This document shows positions 45,927 to 54,627 of a stretch of 64,000 nt of DNA, piece after piece. The DNA is from G965230065 sp965230065 (lineage in GTDB: Bacteria > Bacteroidota > Bacteroidia > Cytophagales > Cyclobacteriaceae): NCBI GenBank assembly GCA_965230065.1, contig OZ245942.1, positions 7,440,001 to 7,504,000 of the forward strand. Direction: 5' to 3'. The first letter of the stretch is position 1. Each line of letters starts with the position of its first letter. The notes beneath the pieces were generated by a model. That model searched no databases and was not told the origin of the DNA. It saw nothing but the letters and a program-made list of their open reading frames with translations. The position numbers and the translations under genes were made by a program.

Positions 45927-46790
45927 ATGCCCTGGACCAACTATCATAGCCACTGCCACTATTGTGACGGGAAAGAAGCCCCCCGCACTCATGTAGAAAG
46001 CGCCATTCAACAAGGATTATACGCATTTGGGTTTTCTTCACATGCCCCGGTGCCTTTCCATACTACCTGGTGCATGCCCCTGGAAAAAGCGAGTAATTAT
46101 ATCAGGGAAATTGAGCAAATTAAACAGGAATATGCCAAAACAATTCAAATCTATGCCGGACTTGAAGTAGATTATATTCCCGGCACTATCGGCCCCAACA
46201 ACCGATTTATCAAGAATTTAGGCCTTGATTATACCATTGGTTCTGTCCACTTTGTGGATAGTTTTTCGGACGATACGCCCTGGGAGATTGACGGACAACA
46301 CAAGGTTTTTCTTTACGGCCTTTCTCAAATTTTTAACGGTAATATAAAACTGGCCGTTTCCCGCTATTTTGAGCTCACCCGCCGTATGCTGGAAGAAGAC
46401 TGCCCCGATGTATTGGGGCATCTTGACAAAATTAAGATTCAGCATGAGAATGGGGAATTATTCAGTGAAGACGAAACCTGGTACAAGCAGGAAGTAATGC
46501 GTACCCTCAAAGTAATTGCCAAAAGTAAAGTTACGGTAGAAGTAAATACCCGGGGCATTTATAAGAAAAAAACGCCTGAAACGTATCCTTCACGCTGGAT
46601 TTTAGAACACATGCACGAAATGGGAATTCCGGTACAAATTAATGCTGACGCACACCACCCGGATGAGCTTACCAAGCATTTTAGCCAAACTGCCGCCATG
46701 CTCAAAGAAATAGGTTTTAAATACCTGAAAGTATTGGCAGATGGTAAATGGCAAAGCCTGCCTTTCAGTGAAAAGGGCGTGGAGTTTTGA
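45927..46790 (+). CDS. PHP-domain histidinol-phosphatase-like enzyme
   Basis: 287 residues from the ATG at 45927, which gives the canonical start MPWTNYHSHCHYCDG; a TTG at 45888 adds 13 residues of no family resemblance. Trinuclear metal-site motifs: HSHCHYCDG, FSSHAPVP, GLEVDYIPG, GSVHFVD, HLDKIK, NADAHHPDEL. Histidinol-phosphatase (HisK type) is the usual annotation, but no other his gene is present. It may act on another phosphoester. A hairpin of heptad repeats follows the stop. Confidence 0.85.
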   Translation: MPWTNYHSHCHYCDGKEAPRTHVESAIQQGLYAFGFSSHAPVPFHTTWCMPLEKASNYIREIEQIKQEYAKTIQIYAGLEVDYIPGTIGPNNRFIKNLGLDYTIGSVHFVDSFSDDTPWEIDGQHKVFLYGLSQIFNGNIKLAVSRYFELTRRMLEEDCPDVLGHLDKIKIQHENGELFSEDETWYKQEVMRTLKVIAKSKVTVEVNTRGIYKKKTPETYPSRWILEHMHEMGIPVQINADAHHPDELTKHFSQTAAMLKEIGFKYLKVLADGKWQSLPFSEKGVEF

Positions 46791-46793
46791 GGG

Positions 46794-46834
46794 GGAAGAC
46801 CGAAGTAGAATTCTTCGGTCTCCGGTCTTCCGTC
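46794..46834. repeat. GACNGRA heptad repeat, inverted
   Basis: On the complementary strand GACGGAA, GACCGGA, GACCGAA lie head to tail (46834-46814). The left side reads GAAGACCGAAG, which pairs with the CTTCGGTC of the right side around TAGAATT. It lies between two plus-strand genes. It shares its 7-nt consensus with the locus at 59244. Confidence 0.75.
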
Positions 46835-46895
46835 AACATTATTCAGGCATAGACAAACAAAAAACAAAAAACACTCGACAATAAACTTATTACCC

Positions 46896-47417
46896 ATGTT
46901 TGAGAGAGAGATTACGCTGAACAAATTTATGATTGCCTATGTGCTGCGTATGATACGGGATATTCCGGAAGCGCAATGGTATCATACCACCCCTCACCAT
47001 ATCAACTCACCGGGGTGGTGTATTGGCCATCTCGCTACAGAATGTGATCATGCCCTGATGCACATAGGAAAAGAAAGAGTGTGCCCGGGTACATGGGATA
47101 TTTATTTTTTGCAGGGCACGCAACCAGAAGAAAGCAACGACAAATTACCCAAAAAATCTACCATTACAGATGCACTTCAGTTGAGCTATAAAAGATTTCG
47201 GCAGGGAATTCAAAAACTAACTGTTGAAGAAATATCACAACCCTCGCCCAGCCAGTTTTTAGCGAAATTCTTACCCACATACGGAGAATGGATTTCCCAC
47301 ATGCTCACCACCCACATTGCCATGCATGCCGGAAGTATAGGTACATGGAGGCGGGTAGCCGGGTTGGTTTCTATTTCCCAACTTACTGAGAAAGGCAGTA
47401 TCATCAGCGAAGGCTAA
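46896..47417 (+). CDS. DinB family protein
   Basis: 173 residues, four-helix bundle of the DinB/YfiT type. A first helix (VLRMIRDIPEAQWY) is followed by GWCIGHLATECDH, with a candidate metal-binding His, and by LTTHIAMHAGSI, with two more at about 145-150. The family includes thiol-S-transferases and metal-binding proteins of mostly unknown activity. The ATG has 105 bp of upstream space occupied by a heptad repeat hairpin. It ends convergent with the HTTM gene. Confidence 0.8.
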   Translation: MFEREITLNKFMIAYVLRMIRDIPEAQWYHTTPHHINSPGWCIGHLATECDHALMHIGKERVCPGTWDIYFLQGTQPEESNDKLPKKSTITDALQLSYKRFRQGIQKLTVEEISQPSPSQFLAKFLPTYGEWISHMLTTHIAMHAGSIGTWRRVAGLVSISQLTEKGSIISEG

Positions 47418-47451
47418 GTGCAGACAAACTGGTTCTCTGTCGGGTTGTGGT

Positions 47452-47485
47452 ACAGGCGGGTCGGACGGCCGATGCCGCTGCCTGT
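47452..47485. repeat. Hairpin with GTCGG-N4-CCGAT core between convergent genes
   Basis: ACAGGC (47452-47457) pairs with GCCTGT (47480-47485); inside it GTCGG (47460-47464) pairs with CCGAT (47469-47473) across ACGG. The string from GTCGGAYGG to CCGATGCC is shared with 10659-10675. It lies between the dinB-like and HTTM-like stops. Confidence 0.55.
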
Positions 47486-47489
47486 TTCA

Positions 47490-48602
47490 CTATTCGGTAG
47501 TTTTTATTTGTTCGTACTTTGGCTTTAACTTCCGTTGGAGTGTACCTTGCACAGAAGACAAAAAAGGTAAGCGGCTTGATAGGGAACCCCACACCCATAC
47601 CCAATTGATCAGGAAAAAATCAACTACCTGGAATTCGGTAAAATGAATGTTCATCAATACCCCAATGCCATAATGCATGCCGATGGCTCCTAATAAATAT
47701 AATGTTCGAAACCACCCGCCCAATAAAATCACCGGGCCTAATAATTCAAATATGGCCGTACCCGCAGCGAACAGCAGCATCAGCCAACCCATGCTTGCCA
47801 TCTTCTTTCCCAGTTTGTTCTTAAAGCCTCCTTTCCTGGCGTTCATGTAATGATGGGCTGTGGGGCCAAAACCATCTTTCCATTTATCTTTATCAGGCAC
47901 GTTTGCAGGGCCAAAAAACTTTTGGGCATCCTTTTCTTTATAAACGGAAGCTCTTCCGTCTAAATAAAATGTGAGGGTTTTGCCATCCAGCCATTTCCCA
48001 TCACTGAAACGGAATTTTGAATAACCGGAAGTAAAGTAAACAGTTGCCATTACTATCAGCAAAAGCCTGACGCCCCAAGCCGGTACCGGCCGACCAATCA
48101 AAACAGAAAACAAACCGGCTTTATTTCCCTTAAAATACCGATAACCCCATTTCAATACTTTCTCTATGGAAAAACTGTTGCTCCCGGGTACAAGAGCTAA
48201 AATAATCAACACTTGCACGGTTAAGCCTGCCTCGTGGTCAAACCACCCCCTGGCAGCCTGTGTGCCCATCATGTACAACAAATGCAAAGCGAAAACCAAC
48301 AGGGCCGGACGGGTAAGCAAACCTATAATGGCCAGTGCTCCCGATACCCAGAACCCGTACTGAAAAACTTCCAAATATTCAGGAGGAAGCGGGTATGGTA
48401 AAGAAAGCCAATCCAGCAAAAAAGGCGGGCGGTGCAGGGAAGGCACGACCTCATAGGCATGGAAACTTGCCAGTGTTTTACCACCGTAATGGGTAAGGGC
48501 TACATATCCCAGGCAAATTCTCAATAACCCCAAGTTGTGCCAGCGGGACGGCTGCATAAAGTACGATGACAACAACTGACGGATTTTTAGTCCTTTTCCC
48601 AT
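47490..48602 (-). CDS. HTTM-like multi-pass membrane protein
   Basis: 370 residues with about nine helices. The first loop (LGYVALTHYGGKT), the WLSLPYPLPPEYLEV segment and the GWFDHEAGLTV helix are characteristic of the HTTM family related to vitamin K-dependent gamma-carboxylase. The C-terminus is basic and cytoplasmic. It overlaps the upstream gene (48587-49102) by 16 bp, and the two are probably translated together. No catalytic Lys can be asserted; function unknown. Confidence 0.78.
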   Translation of the reverse strand: MGKGLKIRQLLSSYFMQPSRWHNLGLLRICLGYVALTHYGGKTLASFHAYEVVPSLHRPPFLLDWLSLPYPLPPEYLEVFQYGFWVSGALAIIGLLTRPALLVFALHLLYMMGTQAARGWFDHEAGLTVQVLIILALVPGSNSFSIEKVLKWGYRYFKGNKAGLFSVLIGRPVPAWGVRLLLIVMATVYFTSGYSKFRFSDGKWLDGKTLTFYLDGRASVYKEKDAQKFFGPANVPDKDKWKDGFGPTAHHYMNARKGGFKNKLGKKMASMGWLMLLFAAGTAIFELLGPVILLGGWFRTLYLLGAIGMHYGIGVLMNIHFTEFQVVDFFLINWVWVWGSLSSRLPFLSSVQGTLQRKLKPKYEQIKTTE

Positions 48603-49102
48603 GTATGATGAAATTTTTCAGCAGAAACATCATAATAACCAACGGTGTGTTTATCATGTACCTCGCCTTCCGTACCTAAGTGCCATATTTCCAAACGAAT
48701 ATTTTTTAAGCCTGAGGAAAAAGCCGGATCAGGGAAAGCCTTCAGGTAAGCCCTGAAATAATCCGATAGTCTTTTCTCGAATAGTATCCTATCATCATCT
48801 GCTGTTACGGTAAAAGGAGATTTTTTTAAGCTGGAACCATACACTTTTGCAAAGAAAAAACGCATGCTCATAACTTCACCATCGTTGCCAAAAGAAGGGG
48901 GCAATATTTTTTCCACATTATTGTAGGTTCCTACAAATTTAAAGTTGTACAGTTGTGTTTCTTCCCCAATGTAATGGGCAAACATGGGACAGGATGAAAA
49001 AGGAAAATTTTCGTTACCCTGAACAACAGCGTATAAGTTTGGCACTAAGACTGCTATGATTACTACCGATGCGTATAACCCTTGTAAATGTTTCAATGGC
49101 AT
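48587..49102 (-). CDS. Membrane-anchored hypothetical protein coupled to HTTM gene
   Basis: 171 residues from the ATG at 49102 (a TTG at 49147 adds 15 polar residues ahead of the signal anchor). One N-terminal helix (GLYASVVIIAVLVPNLYAV) is followed by SSCPMFAHYI and a mostly polar domain with EIWHLGTEGEVHDKHT near the end. No known domain recognised. It overlaps the HTTM gene by 16 bp, so the pair may form a complex. Confidence 0.65.
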   Translation of the reverse strand: MPLKHLQGLYASVVIIAVLVPNLYAVVQGNENFPFSSCPMFAHYIGEETQLYNFKFVGTYNNVEKILPPSFGNDGEVMSMRFFFAKVYGSSLKKSPFTVTADDDRILFEKRLSDYFRAYLKAFPDPAFSSGLKNIRLEIWHLGTEGEVHDKHTVGYYDVSAEKFHHTWEKD

Positions 49103-49224
49103 TTTATTTGCCCAAATATAATAATTTATTTTTCCTGTTTCAGCCAAAACAATGTTATCGTATTTGACAGGTTCTCTTAATATATCATTACTTTCGCTAT
49201 ACTTTTACCGCTGGCCCCTCACAA

Positions 49225-50355
49225 ATGAGCACACAAATATTAAATACGCCCTCCCACCCTGCCTCTCTTTCTGTAAGGTACCGGCAGTTGGATTTTCTCA
49301 GGGGGCTGATGCTCATCGTTATGACAGTTGATCACCTGGATAGTGTACTCAAACCTGTTACCTATCAAACCTTTGGGTTTGTATCCGCAGCGGAGGGCTT
49401 TGTTTTTTTATCGGGTTTGGTGGGTGGCATTGTATTTACACGACGGGTTGATAAATACGGGCTGGCAACTACGAATAAAAACATACTGTCCCGGGCCTGG
49501 CAAATTCATCAATACCAGATAGTATTGCTCCTCTTCACCATTGTTTTACTACTTAACATTGATAGCTTCCAGGCATTTTGGTACTCCCGGCTTCACCTTT
49601 TAACTGACGCTCCCTGGCTGGGGCTGGTTTTGGGAGGCACCCTGTTATACCAGCCTGTACTGCTGGATATTTTGCCCATTTACAGTATATTTTTATTGAT
49701 TTCCCCTCTCGTATTGACGCAAATTTTAAAAGGGCGTGCGCTGTGGGTAATGTTCATCAGTATTGGCTTGTGGGCACTCGGCATGAAAGGTATTCGTGGT
49801 GCGATTACGGGTTTGCTTTTCGATGGGTACACCTTTGAATTGAGTAACTTCAACATATTTTCCTGGCAATTACTATTTTTTGGGGGGATGGTGCTGGGTT
49901 ATCTGCAATACCACCATAAAATATCATTTTTGCTGGAAAAACGCAGCATTTTTATCATTTCCATGATCATTTGTACTGTGCTTTTTGTTGTCAGGCACAC
50001 CGGGTTTGACCCTGAGTTTGTGAACATTCACCGCCTGACGAACAAAATCAATTTGGGGCCTTTGCGTTTGTTAAACTTTATGGCACTCTCCCTCGTAGTT
50101 GGGTATTTATTCAACAAGTTTTCACGTTTGGGGAAGTTTACTCCCATTGAGCTATTGGGCAAGCACTCATTACAAGTCTATTCTTTCCATGTAATTCTCA
50201 TTATAATAGCATTGCCTGTACTGCATAACCTCGAATCTTTCTCATTTTGGGATGGGATACCCCAATGGAAGTTTGCACTTTTATTATTGCTCAACCTGCT
50301 TTGTGCTTTGGTGCTGGCTATCCCTGCACGCCTTCATGCCTTTTCAAAAAAATAA
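49225..50355 (+). CDS. OpgC-like multi-pass membrane acyltransferase
   Basis: 376 residues with about ten helices. The N-terminus RQLDFLRGLMLIVMTVDHLD is the OpgC/acyltransferase-3 start with an Arg, and SAAEGFVFLSGLVGG follows. The C-terminal LGKHSLQVYSFHVILIIIA contains the His of the family. OpgC proteins succinylate periplasmic glucans; here the acyl group and acceptor are not known. It stands alone between two minus-strand groups. Confidence 0.78.
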   Translation: MSTQILNTPSHPASLSVRYRQLDFLRGLMLIVMTVDHLDSVLKPVTYQTFGFVSAAEGFVFLSGLVGGIVFTRRVDKYGLATTNKNILSRAWQIHQYQIVLLLFTIVLLLNIDSFQAFWYSRLHLLTDAPWLGLVLGGTLLYQPVLLDILPIYSIFLLISPLVLTQILKGRALWVMFISIGLWALGMKGIRGAITGLLFDGYTFELSNFNIFSWQLLFFGGMVLGYLQYHHKISFLLEKRSIFIISMIICTVLFVVRHTGFDPEFVNIHRLTNKINLGPLRLLNFMALSLVVGYLFNKFSRLGKFTPIELLGKHSLQVYSFHVILIIIALPVLHNLESFSFWDGIPQWKFALLLLLNLLCALVLAIPARLHAFSKK

Positions 50356-50373
50356 TTCTCTGGAATCCACCCT

Positions 50374-51192
50374 CTATTGGCCCTTATAACTTTCCATAAA
50401 ATTGCAGAATTCCTCCAGCTTGTCGGTGTTGATGAGGTCAACCCTGGCATCCAATAAGGCCCTCCAGGTGTTTTGATTGTCAGGCGCTGCCCAAAGCCTC
50501 AGCTTTTTGTGCTGCCGATGCACTTTATTTGCCAGTTTCGTCAGCTTTTTCAGCGCTTTTGAAGGGATCTTGCCACTTCCATCCCACTGCAATACTTTGA
50601 AATAATTTTCACTGATTACGGGCATAAAACCAGAAGAATATTGCTTTTCCAAGTCTGCCGGACGCCCATCAATGCCTACGAGCTTCTCTTTTTCATTAAA
50701 CACGGTTTGTACAGGACGGTTTCCAGACAAAAATACCCTGATGGCTCCTCCAGTAAGTTTACCATCTTTTTCAATTCGTAGGATTTCCCGAAATTCATCC
50801 AGCTGCACTTTTAATACCTTATACGTTTCCTCAGCATCTGTTTTTATGTCGATCATCAAATAGACCGGTGGTTCATAATCCAGATAAATTTTTCCACCGT
50901 TGGCTTTGGCAATCGCAGCCAGGGGATTAAGATAGGCAGCCTTGAGTGTGGGTAACTGATGAGTGCCCGTTGGCATATCGTGCCCTACATACAATTCACC
51001 GTCAATCAATAAAACATCTGCCTCAATGCTTGTAAACCCTTGCGCCAGGGCATCGTACAGTGGCCGGGGGTGATGGTAATCATTATGAGCATGTGCCTGA
51101 GTCAGGGGCACCACCTGTGCATATCCTTTTTCAATAAAGCAAAAAGAAAAGCACAACGCACACAACAAAAAGCAGCTAAAATATTTATGCAT
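50374..51192 (-). CDS. Exported glycerophosphodiester phosphodiesterase-like protein
   Basis: 272 residues from the ATG at 51192 (signal MHKYFSCFLLCALCFSFC); an upstream frame would overlap the PhoX gene more. Catalytic PLC-like motifs: HAHNDYHHPRPLYDAL, SIEADVLLIDGELYVGHD and YLMIDIKTD. These match a GDPD/PI-PLC-like barrel. It overlaps the upstream PhoX-type gene by 8 nt (ATGCATAA), so translation is coupled. It may hydrolyse phosphodiesters to release phosphate that PhoX then processes. Confidence 0.82.
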   Translation of the reverse strand: MHKYFSCFLLCALCFSFCFIEKGYAQVVPLTQAHAHNDYHHPRPLYDALAQGFTSIEADVLLIDGELYVGHDMPTGTHQLPTLKAAYLNPLAAIAKANGGKIYLDYEPPVYLMIDIKTDAEETYKVLKVQLDEFREILRIEKDGKLTGGAIRVFLSGNRPVQTVFNEKEKLVGIDGRPADLEKQYSSGFMPVISENYFKVLQWDGSGKIPSKALKKLTKLANKVHRQHKKLRLWAAPDNQNTWRALLDARVDLINTDKLEEFCNFMESYKGQ

Positions 51193-52576
51193 GACGCCAG
51201 GGACCAGTAATTGCCAGGGTAAGCCCTTCCCCCTGCATATTGACGAAATACGTTTTTCCGGAAGGTGAGAAAACGCCTCCGGCAAATTCAGTGGCGTAAC
51301 CCGTATTTTCAGCCAATCTATAAAACTGCCCCTGCCTGGTAACTCCCACTAAGTTAGGGTACGGCCTGTCTTCGCAAAGCACCAGGTCGCCCCAGGGTGA
51401 AACGGTGAGATTGTCACAGTTTCGCAATATTTTTTTGTCGTTGGGCTCCACAAATAATTCCAGCAAACCGGGATTATTTGCTTCACCGGGTTGTCCTTCC
51501 TCAACACTTGGGATATAACGAAACACTTGTCCTTCCCCAATTTCCCCTCCATTGGTACAGGCAAAATACAATTCATTTTCACCAAACCACATACCTTCGC
51601 CTCGTGCAAAGCGGGCAGCCCCTTTTTCATACCCACGGTACCGCAGGTCGTCTTCAGGTGAAACTACATTGTCAATGTCTATCCAGGTTGCCTCCATTTT
51701 TTCACCAATAGGAAATTTTTCAGTATCCAGGTCGGGCCAATTCCGGGTATCCCTTTTTCCTTGCCCCTTTATAGCTAATACCTGCAACTTCCCCCCTTTT
51801 GACAGCTGGCCTTTGATATAAGGGATAAAGCGATAGATCAGTCCGTCGGGACGGTCTTCCGTTTGGTAAACGATGCCACTTCGTGGGTCTACGCACACCG
51901 CTTCATGATTAAAACGCCCCATACCTTCCAGGGGTACCGGATCGGCCAAAACAGGGGTTTCAGAGGCAGGTACTTCAAAATTAAACCCATGGTCTTTTTC
52001 GGCATCTCCACTTTTCCGGTAGGTAGTTTCTTCACAAGTAATCCAGGAGTTCCAGGGTGTCATGCCGCCGGCACAATTCCGGGAAGTACCGGCCAGGCTC
52101 AGGTACGAGCTTTCCACTTTGCCGGTTTGCTCGTTATAAATCAAGGTAGTGGTACCTCCCAGTCCAGGTAGTTTACCATACCCATAGTCGTATAGCTTGC
52201 TTTTATCCACCTTGTCAAGCAATTCATTCTTTTTCCCAAAAGCTCCTTCCTCATCATCCGGGCTTTTTTCATGATTCCGAATCAGGATTACTTTACCGTT
52301 GGTACCCGCAAAGGTTGCCATACCATCTGGGAGGCCAGGGGTGAGCAGTCCATCCACCATAGGGTCGCCTACCCGGGAAATGACCTTATATGAAAAGCCT
52401 TTGGGCAGGTTTAATATCCCTTCAGGGTCTGTAACTAATTCACCATATCCAAAATTCTCGTGAGGCTGCCCCTGACCGATGGCAGGGTTGTTCAGCCAAT
52501 GCTGAAGCCCGGCAAAACCCAGACTGACAATGGAGGCGTTTTTTAAAAACTTTCTTCGTGATGTGTTTTGCTTCAT
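51185..52576 (-). CDS. PhoX-like alkaline phosphatase family protein (DUF839), Tat-like signal
   Basis: 463 residues. The N-terminus SRRKFLKNASIVSLGFAGL is a Tat-type signal. The DUF839/PhoX propeller follows, with GELVTDPEGILNLPKGF, RNCAGGMTPWNSWITCEET and the C-terminal VFSPSGKTYFVNMQ segment. PhoX enzymes are calcium-iron phosphatases active on phosphomonoesters. It is first in a two-gene overlapping pair with the GDPD-like gene. Regulation by phosphate is likely but no Pho box was identified. Confidence 0.86.
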   Translation of the reverse strand: MKQNTSRRKFLKNASIVSLGFAGLQHWLNNPAIGQGQPHENFGYGELVTDPEGILNLPKGFSYKVISRVGDPMVDGLLTPGLPDGMATFAGTNGKVILIRNHEKSPDDEEGAFGKKNELLDKVDKSKLYDYGYGKLPGLGGTTTLIYNEQTGKVESSYLSLAGTSRNCAGGMTPWNSWITCEETTYRKSGDAEKDHGFNFEVPASETPVLADPVPLEGMGRFNHEAVCVDPRSGIVYQTEDRPDGLIYRFIPYIKGQLSKGGKLQVLAIKGQGKRDTRNWPDLDTEKFPIGEKMEATWIDIDNVVSPEDDLRYRGYEKGAARFARGEGMWFGENELYFACTNGGEIGEGQVFRYIPSVEEGQPGEANNPGLLELFVEPNDKKILRNCDNLTVSPWGDLVLCEDRPYPNLVGVTRQGQFYRLAENTGYATEFAGGVFSPSGKTYFVNMQGEGLTLAITGPWRHA

Positions 52577-52702
52577 AGAATTAAACTAACGTTTTGCCAT
52601 GCAAAAAAGCAAATGTTTAACAAAATAATATAAACTCTGCTATTATCTTATTTTTAAGAAAATTGTGAGTTCACAACGTTGGCTTAATAATAAAGTAAAG
52701 TC

Positions 52703-53356
52703 CTATACGCTGGTAGGAGAGTTGTCATATTCTGGAGCGGCAAGGTCTACTAAAACACCTCTGTCCAGGAAAGGAATACGTTTGCTTCTATTGAATTGGC
52801 ACGCCAGGTCAACCTCCTCTCCAAAGCCTTCCAGCATCATGGTTCTGGCACTGCTGGAAAGTTTTACCATTTCTTCAATATCATCTTTGGAGCTGTTATA
52901 AATATCCTGTGCTGCCCTGCTTTCTGCCGAGTGCGTGCCTTTTAAATAAGATATGATGGCACCGGCAGCAATGAAATCTTCTGAGCAGGTTTTGTAATTT
53001 TCTTCAGCTAATTTATCACCTACCGGTATTACCAATACTGAATTGCCCAGTTGCATGGCAGCTTTGGCTACAGCCCGTGCATTGCGCAGGCATCCCACCA
53101 AAATGGGCACTTGTAATAAATTCAATTGATTGGGAAGGCCTACCGGAGATGGAATATTTAGCTTTTTGGAAGAAAGTTGTACAATGTGGTTGTCACTCTT
53201 TTGAATATACTCCTTTGTACTGACAAGAATATCTAAGCTTGTAGAAAAAGAAAGCACATCCACAATGATGCATACATCATATTGGGCAGAAATATCGTCA
53301 GTGAGTTTAAACCCCCAGCAACAATGAACGTCGAACTTGGGTTCAACAACTTTCAT
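52703..53356 (-). CDS. 2-phosphosulfolactate phosphatase family protein (ComB)
   Basis: 217 residues. ComB-type signatures: VCIIVDVLSFSTSLD, PILVGCLRNARAVA, VLVIPVGDKLAEENYKTC, SEDFIAAGAIISYLKG and ARTMMLEGFGEEVDLAC. The Mg-dependent enzyme removes phosphate from 2-phosphosulfolactate. Neither ComA nor other sulfonate genes lie here, and it stands alone. Bacteroidota have sulfonolipids and use sulfonates, so a link is conceivable but not shown. Confidence 0.84.
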   Translation of the reverse strand: MKVVEPKFDVHCCWGFKLTDDISAQYDVCIIVDVLSFSTSLDILVSTKEYIQKSDNHIVQLSSKKLNIPSPVGLPNQLNLLQVPILVGCLRNARAVAKAAMQLGNSVLVIPVGDKLAEENYKTCSEDFIAAGAIISYLKGTHSAESRAAQDIYNSSKDDIEEMVKLSSSARTMMLEGFGEEVDLACQFNRSKRIPFLDRGVLVDLAAPEYDNSPTSV

Positions 53357-53509
53357 ATAAGACTATAAGATGTAAATTACGCTTAATTTATTAAATAAAA
53401 GTAAGCGAAAATGTTCGGAAAAACATGATAATTAACAAAAATTTGAGGCATGTTTTCATAGCACTTTTATATATAATTTCCATATACCACTGATTATCAG
53501 CTTTCTTTT

Positions 53510-54391
53510 ATGCAAAAGTTAAAGTGTTATTTTATCATAAACCCAATATCTGGCTTTGCCAATCAACAAAGGTTTCCTGCCTTGCTCGAGAGATATATTG
53601 ATAAACAACAATTTGTATATGAATTTTCATTCACTAAGTACAAAGGCCATGCAATTGAATTAACCAATGAGGCTGTTCGTCAGGGGTTTGATTATATAGT
53701 AGCGGTGGGTGGCGACGGTACCATCAATGAAGTTGCTTCCCAATTGGTAAACCAGCCTGCCAAACTGGGCATTGTGCCCCAGGGCTCCGGGAACGGATTT
53801 GCCCGTCACTTGGGCATCTCTTTGTCGCCACGCAGGGCAATTATGCAGCTCAACTGCGCAAAAACGATCCAAATGGATACCGGTATTATCAATGGTAAAT
53901 ATTTTTTTAATGTATCTGGCACCGGCTTTGATGGGCATATCAGCCGAATTTTTGCCCTGCAACAACGAAGAGGGTTTGCCAATTATATCCGTATTGTATT
54001 AAAAGAGTTTCAGAAATTTCAGGCAATGCCTTATCGTTATCAGGTGAATGGCAAATGGGTAAACGGGCAATATTTCCTGATTGCCATTGCTAATACCTCC
54101 CAATACGGCAACAATGCTGTAATAGCCCCAAAAGCACGTCCTGATGACGGTTTGCTGGATGTTGTTCTCATGCAAAAAATTCCGACCTGGCTCCTCCCCT
54201 CAATTTCCCTGAAAGCCATGCTGGGACAACTGGACACGTCGCGATACATTCACTCATTCAGAACAAATCACCTGGTTATTGAATGTCCTGAAAATGCGCC
54301 AGTTCATATCGACGGTGAATATTACAAAACAGGAAAAGTGTTGGACATAAAAGTGTTGCCCCAAAGCCTTCAAACCCTGGCTCCTGCTTAA
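53510..54391 (+). CDS. Diacylglycerol kinase family lipid kinase
   Basis: 293 residues. The GGDGTINEVASQL loop at about 64-76 binds ATP, with GSGNGFARHLGIS at about 90-103; the second domain has GYDG-like VSGTGFDGHI and SQYGNNAVIAPKARPDDGLLDVV (shortened core motif). The C-terminus VHIDGEYYKTG is also typical. YegS/DgkB-type enzymes phosphorylate diacylglycerol or related lipids. It precedes the LpxH-like, glycosyltransferase and GH1 genes but with a 236-bp gap, so it may be a separate unit. Confidence 0.9.
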   Translation: MQKLKCYFIINPISGFANQQRFPALLERYIDKQQFVYEFSFTKYKGHAIELTNEAVRQGFDYIVAVGGDGTINEVASQLVNQPAKLGIVPQGSGNGFARHLGISLSPRRAIMQLNCAKTIQMDTGIINGKYFFNVSGTGFDGHISRIFALQQRRGFANYIRIVLKEFQKFQAMPYRYQVNGKWVNGQYFLIAIANTSQYGNNAVIAPKARPDDGLLDVVLMQKIPTWLLPSISLKAMLGQLDTSRYIHSFRTNHLVIECPENAPVHIDGEYYKTGKVLDIKVLPQSLQTLAPA

Positions 54392-54627
54392 AGGCAAAGT
54401 AAGCTATTTAACACAAACTGGTTTTAACAATTACATAAAATCCATCATATTTTATTAACAATTTGTTAATCACCACATAACTACTCTGGTTGGCTTTTTA
54501 CGTTTATTTGAAAATAAACTTAATAAGTATTTGTTCTCAAACCATACCAAAGTATACAACAACCTGCAACCCAACTATTATTTTTTGGGAACACCCTTCC
54601 TCTCACTCTTATCAACGCTAAAGTATT
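54392..54627. other. Spacer upstream of the LpxH-like gene
   Basis: 236 bp, AT-rich, no coding sequence. It contains the perfect palindrome ATTAACAATTTGTTAAT (54454-54470) and a TTTATTT/AAATAAA inverted repeat near 54504-54519, candidate regulatory sites for the lpxH-glycosyltransferase-GH1 operon. Confidence 0.5.
54454..54470. promoter_or_regulatory. Perfect 17-bp palindrome, candidate operator
   Basis: ATTAACAA and TTGTTAAT flank a single T. It lies about 158 nt upstream of the LpxH-like start, and no terminator-like T-tract follows on either strand. Confidence 0.4.
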
